The position numbers and the translations under genes are program-made. The notes under the pieces are model-generated. The model was not told the DNA's origin. It made no database searches and worked only from the letters and a program-made list of their open reading frames with translations. A DNA stretch of 64,000 nt from Marivita sp051859345 (lineage in GTDB: Bacteria > Pseudomonadota > Alphaproteobacteria > Rhodobacterales > Rhodobacteraceae): positions 229,182 to 293,181 of the forward strand of contig NZ_JBHYFV010000001.1 of assembly GCF_051859345.1 (NCBI RefSeq), given 5' to 3'. How positions within the stretch are numbered: the stretch's first letter is position 1; every line of letters begins with the position of its first letter. Below, piece after piece: positions 35,043 through 44,478 of this stretch.

Positions 35043-36032
35043 TCAGCGCGCGTTGGCGTCAAACAGCGACAGGATTTCCCCGGACAGGTCGGCACCGCAG
35101 GCTTCGGTGACCGTCTCGTTCCACTTGCCTTGCACGCTGTTGATCAGTTCGGTCCGCTTTTCGTCGCTGATGGAGACAGCTGCGCCGCCACCCTTCATGA
35201 CTGCCAGACCGACACGCTGGTCAACCCAGTCTTCGTAGCGCGGCTTGAGCCAGATCTCGGTCTCCATGGCGGCCTCGGTCAGCGCCGCCTGTTCCTCGGC
35301 GGTCAGGCCATCGAACTTGGCCTTGTTCATCATGTATTGGATGTTGCCGTAAAACAGGCTGGCATTCACCATGTAGGGCATCACATCCCAAAGCTGCCAG
35401 CTTGAATAGGTGGCGACACCCATGTTTATGCCATCCACAACACCGCGCTCGGCGGATTGGAACACTTCCTTCGGCGCCACGAACACCGGTGCCCCACCCC
35501 ATGTCTCGATCATCATGCTGACCAGCGGCCCGATGGAACGGACCTGCTTGCCCTGAAGATCTCCGATGTCATCCAGCGCCTCTTCGAACCACCATTCCTG
35601 ATCGTAGGAATAGTTGGAATTGAACAACGGCACGAGACCGACATTTGCAGCCTCATCGCGGACCAGAACCGCATAGGCCGCGTCCATTTCGACCTGGTTT
35701 TCCAGGTCAATCGCAGCCGGATATAGCGAGGTCACGCGATAGCAGGGCAACCGTTCATCCGCCGGAATCCAGCTGATATCCGAGACGCCACCCTGAAGCG
35801 CGTCAACGCCCTCGGACCAGCCATGAAGAGTGGACGATGGAAAGATCTGAACTTCAACACTGCCACCGGTTTTTTCGGCGACAAGCTCTGCAAAGTGCTG
35901 AAAGCCGTCATATCGGACATCGGCTTCGTTGACGTAGGTTGACAGGCGGATCGTGGTTTCCGCCGCGACCGGAAGGGCAAGTGCAGTCGCTGCCACAGTG
36001 GCCGTTAGAACAGTCTTCAAGCTTTGGTTCAT
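35043..36032 (-). CDS. TRAP transporter substrate-binding protein (DctP family), second system
   Basis: A 329-residue protein with a signal peptide cleaved near PVAAETT. The mature part begins TIRLSTYVNEADV, and LQGKQVRSIGPLVSMMIETWGGAPVF is the conserved ligand-binding region with its carboxylate-binding arginine. It is the first gene of the leftward operon P-Q-M-hydrolase. It diverges from a LysR gene with an operator-like cluster between them. The ligand is probably a carboxylic acid. Confidence 0.88.
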   Translation of the reverse strand: MNQSLKTVLTATVAATALALPVAAETTIRLSTYVNEADVRYDGFQHFAELVAEKTGGSVEVQIFPSSTLHGWSEGVDALQGGVSDISWIPADERLPCYRVTSLYPAAIDLENQVEMDAAYAVLVRDEAANVGLVPLFNSNYSYDQEWWFEEALDDIGDLQGKQVRSIGPLVSMMIETWGGAPVFVAPKEVFQSAERGVVDGINMGVATYSSWQLWDVMPYMVNASLFYGNIQYMMNKAKFDGLTAEEQAALTEAAMETEIWLKPRYEDWVDQRVGLAVMKGGGAAVSISDEKRTELINSVQGKWNETVTEACGADLSGEILSLFDANAR

Positions 36033-36171
36033 GATGGTCTCCCCGTTGATGGACGTCGGCAGAAAGCATGGCCTTTGCCGTTATTGTTGAGAGGCACCTG
36101 ACCGCGTGCGCCCCGATCCCTTCACGCTAAGCGAGTCGGTTTGATCGACGCCAATGCCAATACAACAAAAA

Positions 36172-36207
36172 ACTATTCCGAAATCGCATAGTATGGGACT
36201 AGACTAT
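36172..36207. promoter_or_regulatory. Probable LysR operator (ACTAT / ATAGT / ACTAT cluster)
   Basis: Three copies of one pentamer alternate in orientation: ACTAT at 36172, ATAGT at 36188 and ACTAT at 36203, spaced by 11 and 10 bases. This creates two overlapping T-N-A type inverted repeats, the usual LysR recognition and activation sites, 31-66 bases before the LysR start and about 140 bases before dctP. Confidence 0.55.
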
Positions 36208-36237
36208 TTTTCACCGGCCCCGTTCGAGGAAAAAGCC

Positions 36238-37122
36238 ATGGATAGCAACTGGTTGATGGACTTTGTCTGCCTCGGCAGAACGCTTAACTTTTCCCGCGCT
36301 GCAGAAGAGCGAAACGTCACCCAATCGGCCTTCAGCCGTCGCATCAAGTCACTTGAGACCTGGGTCGGAGCCACGTTGATTGATCGCTCGACCTATCCGG
36401 TTCAACTGACAGCGGCAGGCAAACAGTTCTTGGGAACGGCACAGGAAACACTCGCCCACCTGACCGACACACGACAGGCCATCCGCGCGGCCGAACGGCG
36501 GAAGTTGCCGTTTCAGAGAATTGCTGCCCTGCACGCAATTTCGGTCAATTTCCTGCAACCACGCATTGCCGCCTTCGAAAAAACGATCCCCGATCTACGA
36601 ACCCGCGTTGTATCCGACACAATGGCCGCATGTTGCCAGTTGCTGACAGATGGTGGCTGCGATTTCCTGTTGTATTACCGACACCAGAACGTCGAGCCGA
36701 TCCTTGATGAAACCCGTTTCGTCAGAAAGGATATCGGCACGGAATATCTGATCCCGGTGGCGCACCACGCCGTTGCATCCCGCAATGGTTGGGTCTTGGG
36801 GGGACGCAGCAGTATACCCGTGCCCTATCTTAGCTACGATCCCGAAACGTTCCTTGGCACGGTTGTCGATCGTACCATCGCAGAGCGCGAAACGGCACTG
36901 GATATCCGTTACATGGATGCCTTGGCAGAATCCCTGAAGCGCAGGGCCTTGGCAGGTGGTGGGCTTGCGTGGTTGCCCAGTCTTTCGATTGCCGATGAAC
37001 TGGCAGATGGCACATTGGCGCGAATGGGAGGGCCGTCATGGACGGCCAAGCTGACGATCTCGCTGTTCAGTTCTCCGGAAAGGCTGGATCCCGTCGGTAA
37101 GGCGCTGTGGGATGCGTTTTGA
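36238..37122 (+). CDS. LysR-family transcriptional regulator of the second TRAP operon
   Basis: A 294-residue LysR protein. The helix-turn-helix region is FVCLGRTLNFSRAAEERNVTQSAFSRRIKSLETWVG near the N-terminus; a substrate-binding-like domain follows. ATG 36238 has GAGGAAA upstream. It is shorter than many LysR proteins at the C-terminus but otherwise normal. It is divergent from the TRAP-hydrolase operon and likely controls it in response to the imported compound. Confidence 0.9.
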   Translation: MDSNWLMDFVCLGRTLNFSRAAEERNVTQSAFSRRIKSLETWVGATLIDRSTYPVQLTAAGKQFLGTAQETLAHLTDTRQAIRAAERRKLPFQRIAALHAISVNFLQPRIAAFEKTIPDLRTRVVSDTMAACCQLLTDGGCDFLLYYRHQNVEPILDETRFVRKDIGTEYLIPVAHHAVASRNGWVLGGRSSIPVPYLSYDPETFLGTVVDRTIAERETALDIRYMDALAESLKRRALAGGGLAWLPSLSIADELADGTLARMGGPSWTAKLTISLFSSPERLDPVGKALWDAF

Positions 37123-37371
37123 AGGCCGATGCGTTTTCCGCTACGCCATTGAATCAGGCGCGAAGGCGAAATCGGCTATTGAACGTGGACAAAGTGTCGA
37201 CGGGCGCAGCGATGCACGCGACCCATACGCAGTCTGCAGGTCGTGGAAACCAACCACTCAAATTGCAACACCTTTGACATGCTCTTGGCTTGCGCCACAC
37301 TGGTGGGCTTGCGGCTCTGACTGGGGAATGCCAACCTGTTCAAAAGACCAACAAACTGGAGTGGGTTCACA

Positions 37372-37650
37372 ATGACCAGACCCATGGTGTTTCTAACAAG
37401 TTCAATGATCCTGCTCGGCCTTGCAGCCTGCGAACCGGTGCCCACCAATGGCACCGCAAACGCGAGGCCCCTTGTCACAGTACCGGAATCCGTTTCGTCG
37501 ATTGCCGCGCCCTATCAAGACCTGACAACCGCGCGGGTCCGGCCAGAGGACGGGTGTTACTGGTATTCACATCTGGGTCCGGTCGAAACCACCGAACTGC
37601 CATTGCGCACCGCGAATGGCAGCCCGATCTGCACCAGACCCGCCAGCTAG
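37372..37650 (+). CDS. Small lipoprotein of unknown function
   Basis: A 92-residue protein with a lipoprotein signal: lipobox LAAC with the cysteine at residue 20. The mature part is short and contains ARVRPEDGCYWYSHLGPVETTELPLRT, which gives an extra cysteine pair with SPICTRP that could form a disulphide. CTGGAGTGGG lies upstream of the ATG. The 249 bases before it hold no other gene that I can support. It converges with the L,D-transpeptidase gene, so a cell-envelope role is likely. Confidence 0.7.
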   Translation: MTRPMVFLTSSMILLGLAACEPVPTNGTANARPLVTVPESVSSIAAPYQDLTTARVRPEDGCYWYSHLGPVETTELPLRTANGSPICTRPAS

Positions 37651-37663
37651 GGCCGACTGCGGG

Positions 37664-38308
37664 TTACAGGCGTCCTCCGTCTGTCGGGTAAAGATAGGCG
37701 GTGACGCCTGTGTCCACCTTTTCGTAAAGCGAGTTGATATGTGCCATCACCATGCGCACACATCCCGAACTTGCACGCGTTCCGATAGAGCGTGGTGCGG
37801 GCGTGCCATGGATACGCAGGTAGGTATCCCGATTGCCCAGATACAGGTAGAGCGCGCGTGACCCCAGCGCGTTCTCCGGGCCGGGGGGCATCCCTTCTTC
37901 CCAGCGCTCGTACTTATCGGGTTCGCGCTTGATCATCGCCGGAGTCGGCGTCCAGCCCGGCCACTTTGCCTTGCGCCTGATCGTGTAAACGCCCGGTTCG
38001 TAAAGCCCATCACGCCCAATGGCCACGCCATACCGCATTGCGCTGCCATCATCCTGAACATGGTAAAGATAGCGCGCAACCGCATCCACATGCACATCGC
38101 CCGGTGTCAGTCCGGGATTTGCCGGCACCAGTTGCGGAAGATACCGCGGGTGTAATCCCCAAGGATTGCTGGTTCCAAGATCGAAATTCGCGGGCGTCAC
38201 CTGCGCATCCCAAGCGTCCCAATCCGCCGGAGCGGCGAAGGCGGGACCGACCAAAGCGGGGGCAGCCAAAGCGGTTAGCGATGCAATCATTGAGCGTCGA
38301 GTGAACAT
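37664..38308 (-). CDS. L,D-transpeptidase (YkuD domain)
   Basis: A 214-residue secreted protein with a signal containing RRSMIASLTALAAPALVGPAFA. The YkuD catalytic motif is visible as IHGTPAPRSIGTRASSGCVR: histidine, then serine-glycine-cysteine-x-arginine. It cross-links meso-diaminopimelate residues in peptidoglycan or attaches proteins to it. The RYLPQLVPANPGLTPG and KWPGWTPTPAMIKREPDKY segments are typical of proteobacterial ErfK-like enzymes. It stands alone. Confidence 0.9.
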   Translation of the reverse strand: MFTRRSMIASLTALAAPALVGPAFAAPADWDAWDAQVTPANFDLGTSNPWGLHPRYLPQLVPANPGLTPGDVHVDAVARYLYHVQDDGSAMRYGVAIGRDGLYEPGVYTIRRKAKWPGWTPTPAMIKREPDKYERWEEGMPPGPENALGSRALYLYLGNRDTYLRIHGTPAPRSIGTRASSGCVRMVMAHINSLYEKVDTGVTAYLYPTDGGRL

Positions 38309-38487
38309 ACGAGACCTTTCAAATATACCGGATCAAAGCACCGGGCCGACCCCTGCGCGTTGCGTTCTTTATATGAAACTTCCAAACACTTGATAGGTTC
38401 AAACCTAAATTTCCCGGATCACGAAATTTTTTATTCAAAAGAGGGTAATGCGCCCCAATTGACCTGCATCAACGGCCATTCCGTCAG

Positions 38488-39678
38488 CTATTCCACGGGC
38501 TTTCCGAAAATCGTCGCCAATATGCCAAGAACCGCGATCAGGAAAAACGCCACTGACTTTAGTGGCTGGCCACTTGCACGCGCAGAGACTGCCGCAATTC
38601 CAGCCTGAATCGCATAGTAGGCGGCAAATGCGCGTGACGCGTAGCTGATGATTTCGTAAATGTTCGCCGTCCAGGTCAGGAATAGTCCGCAAAAGACGAT
38701 CACGGCGTAGGCCAGCCTTGGACGAACAAGATCGCGTGAAAGTTCCGCAATCAGCCCGCCAGCGCCGCTTGTGTCTGCAACCGCCGCACTGAACTGCGCG
38801 CTGAGCGCCGCCGCAACCAGAAGCACTGGCAGAATGGGGGCAACAATCTCCATCAGATCAATGATTGCCGTTTCATCAAGCGACATCACATTGGCTTCGA
38901 ATGAATAGGTGAGAAGCGAGATATAGGCGACATAGATCCCTGCCGAGAACCACTGCGCAAGCTTCATGGAACGGATACGCAATGCCGCGCTATAAGTGTC
39001 ACCCAGGTAGCGTGAGGTTTCGAACCCCTGAACCGTGACGATCAACCCCGCCGCCAATGCAAGTGCTGGCCAGCCCGAAACTTCGGGTTTGTGCAACACC
39101 AAGGCACCCGCCTGTGCCGTTTCCGCGAAATGGACGCATAGGCCAACCAGCAGTCCAGCGATGATCGAAAGTTTTAGCCCGACAGAGATCTGTTCGAGCC
39201 TTTCCAGCGCCGAAAAGCCCCGCGACCAGCCAACCAGAAGAATGACCAGAAAAATCCCCGATGTGAGCAACTGTGCGTGATAGCTGTCATCAAGCGATGT
39301 CAGGCTGACACCAAACGCACCAAACAGGTTCAGGTAATACGCGACCGAGATCACATAGGCAAAAGAGAGGACCGCCGAGGCAAGTGTTTCGATCAGTTCG
39401 GCAAGACGCGATCGCTGATCAACCAAGTCGATCCTTGCGATATTGAAGCGGATCGCCCACCCGAAAAGGTAGGCGACAGCGCACAGTCCGACCATCACCA
39501 ACGGTGCATATTGCCCATAGCTGACATCCAGGATCGGACCGAGAACGAGAAACCCGCTGCCGATGATCGAGGCTAGCGGGGTGATCGACGCCCGCCAAAG
39601 CCCAGCGTTGGACAGGCGTGGCCAAATCAGAACTGCGCCGGTCAGAAGAACGCCAGCCAGAATCAAGATGTTGAGCAT
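38488..39678 (-). CDS. Multi-pass membrane protein, APC/LeuT-fold-like, function unassigned
   Basis: A 396-residue protein with about eleven hydrophobic segments. The start ATG at 39678 is chosen because residues upstream are polar and weakly coding; its ribosome site is poor. TPLASIIGSGFLVLGPILD near the first helix resembles the unwound glycine-rich helix of APC-type transporters, and GFETSRYLGDTY recalls helix 6. I cannot match it to a characterised family. The 179 bases to the L,D-transpeptidase start are AT-rich and hold no gene. Confidence 0.65.
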   Translation of the reverse strand: MLNILILAGVLLTGAVLIWPRLSNAGLWRASITPLASIIGSGFLVLGPILDVSYGQYAPLVMVGLCAVAYLFGWAIRFNIARIDLVDQRSRLAELIETLASAVLSFAYVISVAYYLNLFGAFGVSLTSLDDSYHAQLLTSGIFLVILLVGWSRGFSALERLEQISVGLKLSIIAGLLVGLCVHFAETAQAGALVLHKPEVSGWPALALAAGLIVTVQGFETSRYLGDTYSAALRIRSMKLAQWFSAGIYVAYISLLTYSFEANVMSLDETAIIDLMEIVAPILPVLLVAAALSAQFSAAVADTSGAGGLIAELSRDLVRPRLAYAVIVFCGLFLTWTANIYEIISYASRAFAAYYAIQAGIAAVSARASGQPLKSVAFFLIAVLGILATIFGKPVE

Positions 39679-39898
39679 GAGACCGGAAGCTTGATCAATG
39701 ATCGCAATACGCGAATATAAGTCAGAACCTGAACCCTGTGACGGGCACAAGTCAAGGTGCCTTGCGTCCGCTCGCCCTCATGCCGATGGGCAGATTTGAT
39801 CGGGTTTGCACGGTGAGTGCATCGGCATTTTTCCGAAAACTCACACGGGCAAATCAATGTTTCAACGGGTCCGTCCGAAAGGACACGGCAACGTCCGT

Positions 39899-41299
39899 TC
39901 AAACCCAATCTGGCGTACAGACTTTGGGCATACCTTGTGCGTTCTCAAGATCAAGGCCGGCTGCCAAGAGGATGTCTTCCCGGAATCTGGAAGCAACCAG
40001 TTGAACCCCGGCGGGCCGTCCCGTGACATCGCCCATCGCAACCGAAAGCGCCGGAAGTCCCAGTGCCGGAATCGCCCTTTGCGTCAACTGTGCTTCAAAG
40101 ACCCTGGCAAATGCGTCTTCTGAACTGACATCCAATTGCTGTGCAAAGGGCAGTTCACCCGAAACGGGGCAGATCAGGATCGGATACGTCTGCAGGAACA
40201 GTTCCCAGTCGCGCACCAATGCGGCGCGTGTTTGCAATGTCTCCATCAGGCTTTGAAAATCAACGTTTCCTGCATCCTTGCACATCTGTTCGAAAACGAA
40301 TTGGGACTCTGGTTCCGCCTCGCGCTCGATCAACGCCTTTGCGCCGAACTGGGTCTCCGCCATCCAGAGGCACGCGTTTATCGCAGCGGCGCGGCGCATC
40401 GGTGGGCAGTCCACCTCATCGACGATCCATCCGGCGTCTCTCAGGGTGTCCGCAGCATCCATGAGAGTGGCCCGTACGTCGTCTTCAACGGGCATGCCAT
40501 CGGGTGCAATGGTCAGCGCAGCACGCTTTGGGACGTCACCTCCATCCAAAGGCGCGCGAACATACCATGGGTCTCTCGCGTCCGGGGCGGCCATTGCGGT
40601 CAACGACAGCGCCAGATCGGACATGCTTCGGGTGATCGGTCCTGACACCGCCATCAGTTGCGCCCCGATAAAGCGATCCGGCGCACTGGAATTGTAAGCC
40701 GGGACTCTGCCGGTTGTTGGCCGTAGCCCGTGTAACCCACACGCATAGGCGGGATACCGGATGGACCCGGCAATATCGGTCCCGTGACCAAGGGCGCAAA
40801 TTCCGGCTGCAACGGCAGACGCGGCCCCGCCCGAAGACCCACCCGGTGTGATGTCCCGGTTTCTTGGGTTGAGCGTCTGCCCGTGGAGGGCATTGTTGGT
40901 GAACCACCGCAGCGAGAACGCCGGTGTGTTTGTCCGCCCAACGATCACGCCACCTGCCTTGCGAATATTTGCAACCACCGGGCTGTCGTCTTTGGCGACC
41001 TGATCCTTGAACACGCACAATCCATTTGTGGTCGCATGGCCCTGCTGATCGACGTTTACCTTGATGGTGACGGGCACGCCGCACAGGGCTCCGGGTGTCT
41101 CCCCCCGCACGATGGCATCATCCACGGCTTGCGCCGCTTGCAACGCCTCTTCCGGAAACTGTTGGACAACGGCATTGATCTTTGGATTGACCTCGTCCAG
41201 CCGCCGAAGATGGGCTGTTGTGACCTCGACCGCAGACAATGACTTTGACCGGACAGCAGACGCAATCTCGCTTGCCGTCATTTCCCAGATAGCCCGCAT
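39899..41299 (-). CDS. Amidase signature family enzyme
   Basis: A 466-residue amidase. The Ser-cisSer-Lys triad is readable: the lysine in VTIKVNVD, and serines in the glycine-rich loop TPGGSSGGAASAVAAG and in GTDIAGSIRYPA. ATG 41299 has GGAG upstream. Family members hydrolyse diverse amides; the GatA subunit is excluded because gatB and gatC are absent nearby and the N-terminus differs. It appears monocistronic. Confidence 0.88.
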   Translation of the reverse strand: MRAIWEMTASEIASAVRSKSLSAVEVTTAHLRRLDEVNPKINAVVQQFPEEALQAAQAVDDAIVRGETPGALCGVPVTIKVNVDQQGHATTNGLCVFKDQVAKDDSPVVANIRKAGGVIVGRTNTPAFSLRWFTNNALHGQTLNPRNRDITPGGSSGGAASAVAAGICALGHGTDIAGSIRYPAYACGLHGLRPTTGRVPAYNSSAPDRFIGAQLMAVSGPITRSMSDLALSLTAMAAPDARDPWYVRAPLDGGDVPKRAALTIAPDGMPVEDDVRATLMDAADTLRDAGWIVDEVDCPPMRRAAAINACLWMAETQFGAKALIEREAEPESQFVFEQMCKDAGNVDFQSLMETLQTRAALVRDWELFLQTYPILICPVSGELPFAQQLDVSSEDAFARVFEAQLTQRAIPALGLPALSVAMGDVTGRPAGVQLVASRFREDILLAAGLDLENAQGMPKVCTPDWV

Positions 41300-41389
41300 G
41301 GCACACTCCTTCACAATCCTTAAAGACATGCTCGAGAAGTGTGCGCATCGCTTTAATCGAATGTCGACAGGGAGTTGACCCAGACAGCT

Positions 41390-42874
41390 TTAGTCGCGCG
41401 GCCCGACGAGGCGATCAATCGGGGCATAGTCATCGGTCAGCCGAAGGCCCGCAGCGGCGATCTGGTCGACAAAGGCAGGACCAAGCGCGGCAAAGGTCGT
41501 GCGGTCGGGCGCGGGCACGACAAAGCTGTTGGCCGCAGTCTCGGCAACTCCAGCGGCAATGACCATGACGACCCGTTCGCCTTGGGCAGGTCGGCGGGCC
41601 TCGGACCAGACTTCGACCACGGGGAACACTTCACGCAATGTTGCAACAAGGCTGCCAACCGCCTTCATCCGGTCGGCGTAGTCGATGACATTCATCAGGT
41701 AGCTGCCTTCAGGTGACAGACGCGCCTTGATCAATTGGAAGAACTCCAGTGTGACCAGATGCTGAGGGACAGCAGTGTCGGTGAAGGCATCACCGACGAT
41801 GATGTCATAGCGGGTGTCATTGATCAGCAAGGCCCGGCGGGCATCCATGTCAAGCACTTGAGTGGTGGTCGGATCGAACCAGAAGTCGCTTGCGGCAAGC
41901 AGTGTGACAGCGGGATCAATCTCGGCGACCGTGATGTCGGTCCGACCGCGAAACGCAAAGGCACGCGGCAGGGCATAGTTGCCGCCGCCGATCAGAAAGC
42001 TTGAGGGATTTGCAGTGGGCGCGCGCAAGCGGGCCAATGCGTCGAGCATGGCAGCGTGATCGGTGAACATCACATCCGGGGCGTCTTCGGCCGATATTCC
42101 ATGGACCATGTGATCAATCACCATCGCGCGCGTGGTGTGGGCCGGGTCGGCAGAAATATCGACGCTTTGCAGACAGAAATACCGGCTTTCGATCTTGCAG
42201 GGACCGGGCGACAGCGATGTGGCAATCGCAAGCACAGCAAGACCCAAAAGGGTTGCCGCCTGGAGCTTGGCAAGGCGTTTGGCCAGAACAAAACAAAGCG
42301 CTGCACCACCAATGTAGACCCCCGTGACGGTGGCCAATGTCCAAAGGCTGCCAAGCCAAGAGATAAAGACAAAACCTGCCAGAAGCGTGCCCAGGATGGC
42401 CCCGATGGCCCCGGAAGCGAACATCGCGCCCAGCGCCTGCCCTTGACGGGACGGGCCAGAGAGAGACACCTGCGTCAGCAACGGCGCCGGGATGCCTGCA
42501 AACAGCGACGGCAGGAAAAACGCGGCGAAGGTAAGCGCGGTGATGCCCCAGACCGGTTGTGGCAGCGCTGTCAGAACCGGGCCTGCTGCGGCACGCAGGG
42601 CGAACCCCGCCAAGGCGGTGGTCAGGGCCGCCGCCGCCAATGCCCAGCCGGTTGCCGCCATCGGGTTTGTTCCGGGCCGGTCCGCAAGCCGTCCGCCCCA
42701 CCAGTGACCAGCAGAGAATCCCGCCAGGACGACGGCAATCACCGACGTCCATGTGTAAAGCGACATTCCGACGTAAGGGGCAAGCATACGACCCGCAACA
42801 ATCTCAACCACCATGGAGGCGGCAGAAACAGTGGCCTGAAGGGCGACAAGAAGCCAAAGGGGCGCGATGTGCAT
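41390..42874 (-). CDS. Fused membrane protein / spermidine-synthase-like methyltransferase fold
   Basis: A 494-residue protein. The N-terminal 220 residues contain about seven membrane helices (first one VALQATVSAASMVVEIVAGRML), like the MFS-fused spermidine synthases. The C-terminal half has the Rossmann nucleotide-binding elements ITVAEIDPAVT, DMDARRALL and IIVGDAFTDTAVPQHL. Whether it makes polyamines is unproved for this fused family. ATG 42874 has GGAG upstream. Confidence 0.83.
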   Translation of the reverse strand: MHIAPLWLLVALQATVSAASMVVEIVAGRMLAPYVGMSLYTWTSVIAVVLAGFSAGHWWGGRLADRPGTNPMAATGWALAAAALTTALAGFALRAAAGPVLTALPQPVWGITALTFAAFFLPSLFAGIPAPLLTQVSLSGPSRQGQALGAMFASGAIGAILGTLLAGFVFISWLGSLWTLATVTGVYIGGAALCFVLAKRLAKLQAATLLGLAVLAIATSLSPGPCKIESRYFCLQSVDISADPAHTTRAMVIDHMVHGISAEDAPDVMFTDHAAMLDALARLRAPTANPSSFLIGGGNYALPRAFAFRGRTDITVAEIDPAVTLLAASDFWFDPTTTQVLDMDARRALLINDTRYDIIVGDAFTDTAVPQHLVTLEFFQLIKARLSPEGSYLMNVIDYADRMKAVGSLVATLREVFPVVEVWSEARRPAQGERVVMVIAAGVAETAANSFVVPAPDRTTFAALGPAFVDQIAAAGLRLTDDYAPIDRLVGPRD

Positions 42875-42944
42875 GCGGACTCCGCAAAAGGAATTGGGAC
42901 ATGCATCTTGCGTGATGGCATTGCGAAGGCAAGTGGCCTTCGTG

Positions 42945-43922
42945 TCAGGCGTAGTCCAGAATCGGTCCGTCCAACAGGCGCATCAGGTCGCCGAAATACC
43001 CACCCGAACGCGCGGGCTGGGTCGGATCAGAGGTGATGGCAACGGCAAGTCCGCGCTCTGGATGCGCGGCAATGATCTGGCCCCCATAGCCCCGCGCCAA
43101 GACATAGCCCGACGGCGACAGGAACCACCCATAGCCATAGGCAAGACCCGACCAGGGCGAGCGCGCGTGTGGAACGGTCGATGCGTCGATCCAGCTTTGT
43201 GCAATGACCTGCTGACCCTCATGGACTCCGCCGTCGCGCAGCAGCTTGGCGATCTTGAGCATGGCGGTCGGGCGCAAAGCCATGTTGTTGCCGCCCATGT
43301 AATAACCCTGTGGATCGCGGGTCCAAGGCGGGATTTCAATTCCCAAAGGTCGGCCAAGCCGTTCGCGCGCCTGTGCCAGAAGGCTTTGCCCCGTGGCTTC
43401 GGTCAGGGCTGCGCCCAGAATATGTGTCGATCCTGTGGAATAGAGCATACGGCCACCCGGCTCTGCCTCCATCGGACGGGACAGCGCGTCCGCCAACCAG
43501 TTGCGGGAATTGACCCACGCGCCGTAATTCGCCCCCGATGTGCGTTCCAACCCGGCGCGCAGGGTGACAAGGTCTTCAAGCGTGATATTGCCCGCGCCGG
43601 GCGTGGCGTTGGCGGGCAGGATCTTTGGGGCAACATCCGACAAAGACGCTGTGACGCTGGCCACATCCCCCCTGTCGATGGCAGCACCAAGCAAAAGCGC
43701 CACGATACTCTTGGAGCACGATTTGATATTCGCGAGCCGGTTGAGGCCGGGACCGCGCGGCGCTTCGGCAAAAAGCGTCGCGTCCCCCCTGCTGATCTGA
43801 AGCGAGTGCAGCTGCGGCAAGTCACGGATGGCCTGGTTCAGGTCATCGGTCAGGGCGCGGGCGACAAACGGTGTGCAAAGCGCGGCGATGCCGGTCGAGA
43901 GGAAGGTGCGACGATTGAGCAT
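42945..43922 (-). CDS. Serine hydrolase, class C beta-lactamase family
   Basis: A 325-residue protein with a signal-like N-terminus (NRRTFLSTGIAALCTPFVARA). The SxxK nucleophile motif is S68-C-S-K71, and a tyrosine in MLYSTGSTH takes the second motif position. Such proteins are often peptidases or esterases rather than antibiotic-degrading enzymes. ATG 43922 is preferred over GTG 43940 because of the signal sequence. There is a 70-base gap to the preceding membrane-fused gene, on the same strand. Confidence 0.82.
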   Translation of the reverse strand: MLNRRTFLSTGIAALCTPFVARALTDDLNQAIRDLPQLHSLQISRGDATLFAEAPRGPGLNRLANIKSCSKSIVALLLGAAIDRGDVASVTASLSDVAPKILPANATPGAGNITLEDLVTLRAGLERTSGANYGAWVNSRNWLADALSRPMEAEPGGRMLYSTGSTHILGAALTEATGQSLLAQARERLGRPLGIEIPPWTRDPQGYYMGGNNMALRPTAMLKIAKLLRDGGVHEGQQVIAQSWIDASTVPHARSPWSGLAYGYGWFLSPSGYVLARGYGGQIIAAHPERGLAVAITSDPTQPARSGGYFGDLMRLLDGPILDYA

Positions 43923-44051
43923 CCCCTTGGTGTAAGACACAGGGTCAGGCTGTCCAGTGTGCGGGGATCACGTGTGCGTGCAAAGACGATGCTCTGGCGT
44001 TGCCGTCTGCGCCGGATCTGGATGCACCATCACGGATGGTCGGAAAAACAA

Positions 44052-44078
44052 AAAGCCCCGCTTAACCAGCGGGGCTTT
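44052..44078 (-). terminator. Rho-independent terminator of rpmI-rplT
   Basis: A perfect ten-pair stem AAAGCCCCGC/GCGGGGCTTT with a seven-base loop lies 23 bases after the rplT stop. Read on the minus strand it is followed by TTGTTTTT, a proper U-tract. Confidence 0.92.
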
Positions 44079-44100
44079 GAAAACCGTGATTTCGGAACGC

Positions 44101-44466
44101 TTACGCGGCCAGTGCGCCTTTGGCCTGATCCACGATCGCACCGAAGGCTTCGGGCTCGTGTACTGCCAGATCGGCGAGAACCTTGCGGTCCACTTCGATC
44201 CCGGCCAGCGTCAGGCCATTGATGAAGCGGGAATATGTCAGCGCCTCGTCATGCAGACGCACAGCCGCGTTGATCCGCTGGATCCACAGAGCGCGGAAAT
44301 TGCGCTTGCGGTTCTTGCGGTCGCGTGTGGCGTACTGGTTGGCCTTGTCGACGGCCTGACGTGCAACCTTGAAGGTGTTCTTGCGGCGGCCATAGTAACC
44401 TTTGGCGGCCTTGATGACCTTCTTGTGACGGGCGTGAGTGGTGGTTCCGCCTTTTACTCGGGACAT
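44101..44466 (-). CDS. rplT: 50S ribosomal protein L20
   Basis: A 121-residue, highly basic protein with the L20 hallmarks SRVKGGTTTHARHKKVIKAAKGYYGRRKNTFKVARQAVDKA-like N-terminus and NRKRNFRALWIQRINAAVR. It binds 23S rRNA early in large-subunit assembly and often represses its own operon. It lies 12 bases after rpmI and is followed by a strong terminator. infC is not directly upstream in this window. Confidence 0.97.
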   Translation of the reverse strand: MSRVKGGTTTHARHKKVIKAAKGYYGRRKNTFKVARQAVDKANQYATRDRKNRKRNFRALWIQRINAAVRLHDEALTYSRFINGLTLAGIEVDRKVLADLAVHEPEAFGAIVDQAKGALAA

Positions 44467-44478
44467 GTCAATTCCTCC

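Noticed and set aside
33183..35405. A 740-codon open frame on the plus strand
   Set aside because: It is the mirror of the TRAP permease genes; its composition is dominated by D, H, Q and R, which is typical of antisense shadows of membrane genes.
37123..37371. Sigma-70-like TTGACA box before the small lipoprotein gene
   Set aside because: No convincing -10 element lies at 16-18 bases, so I do not call a promoter.
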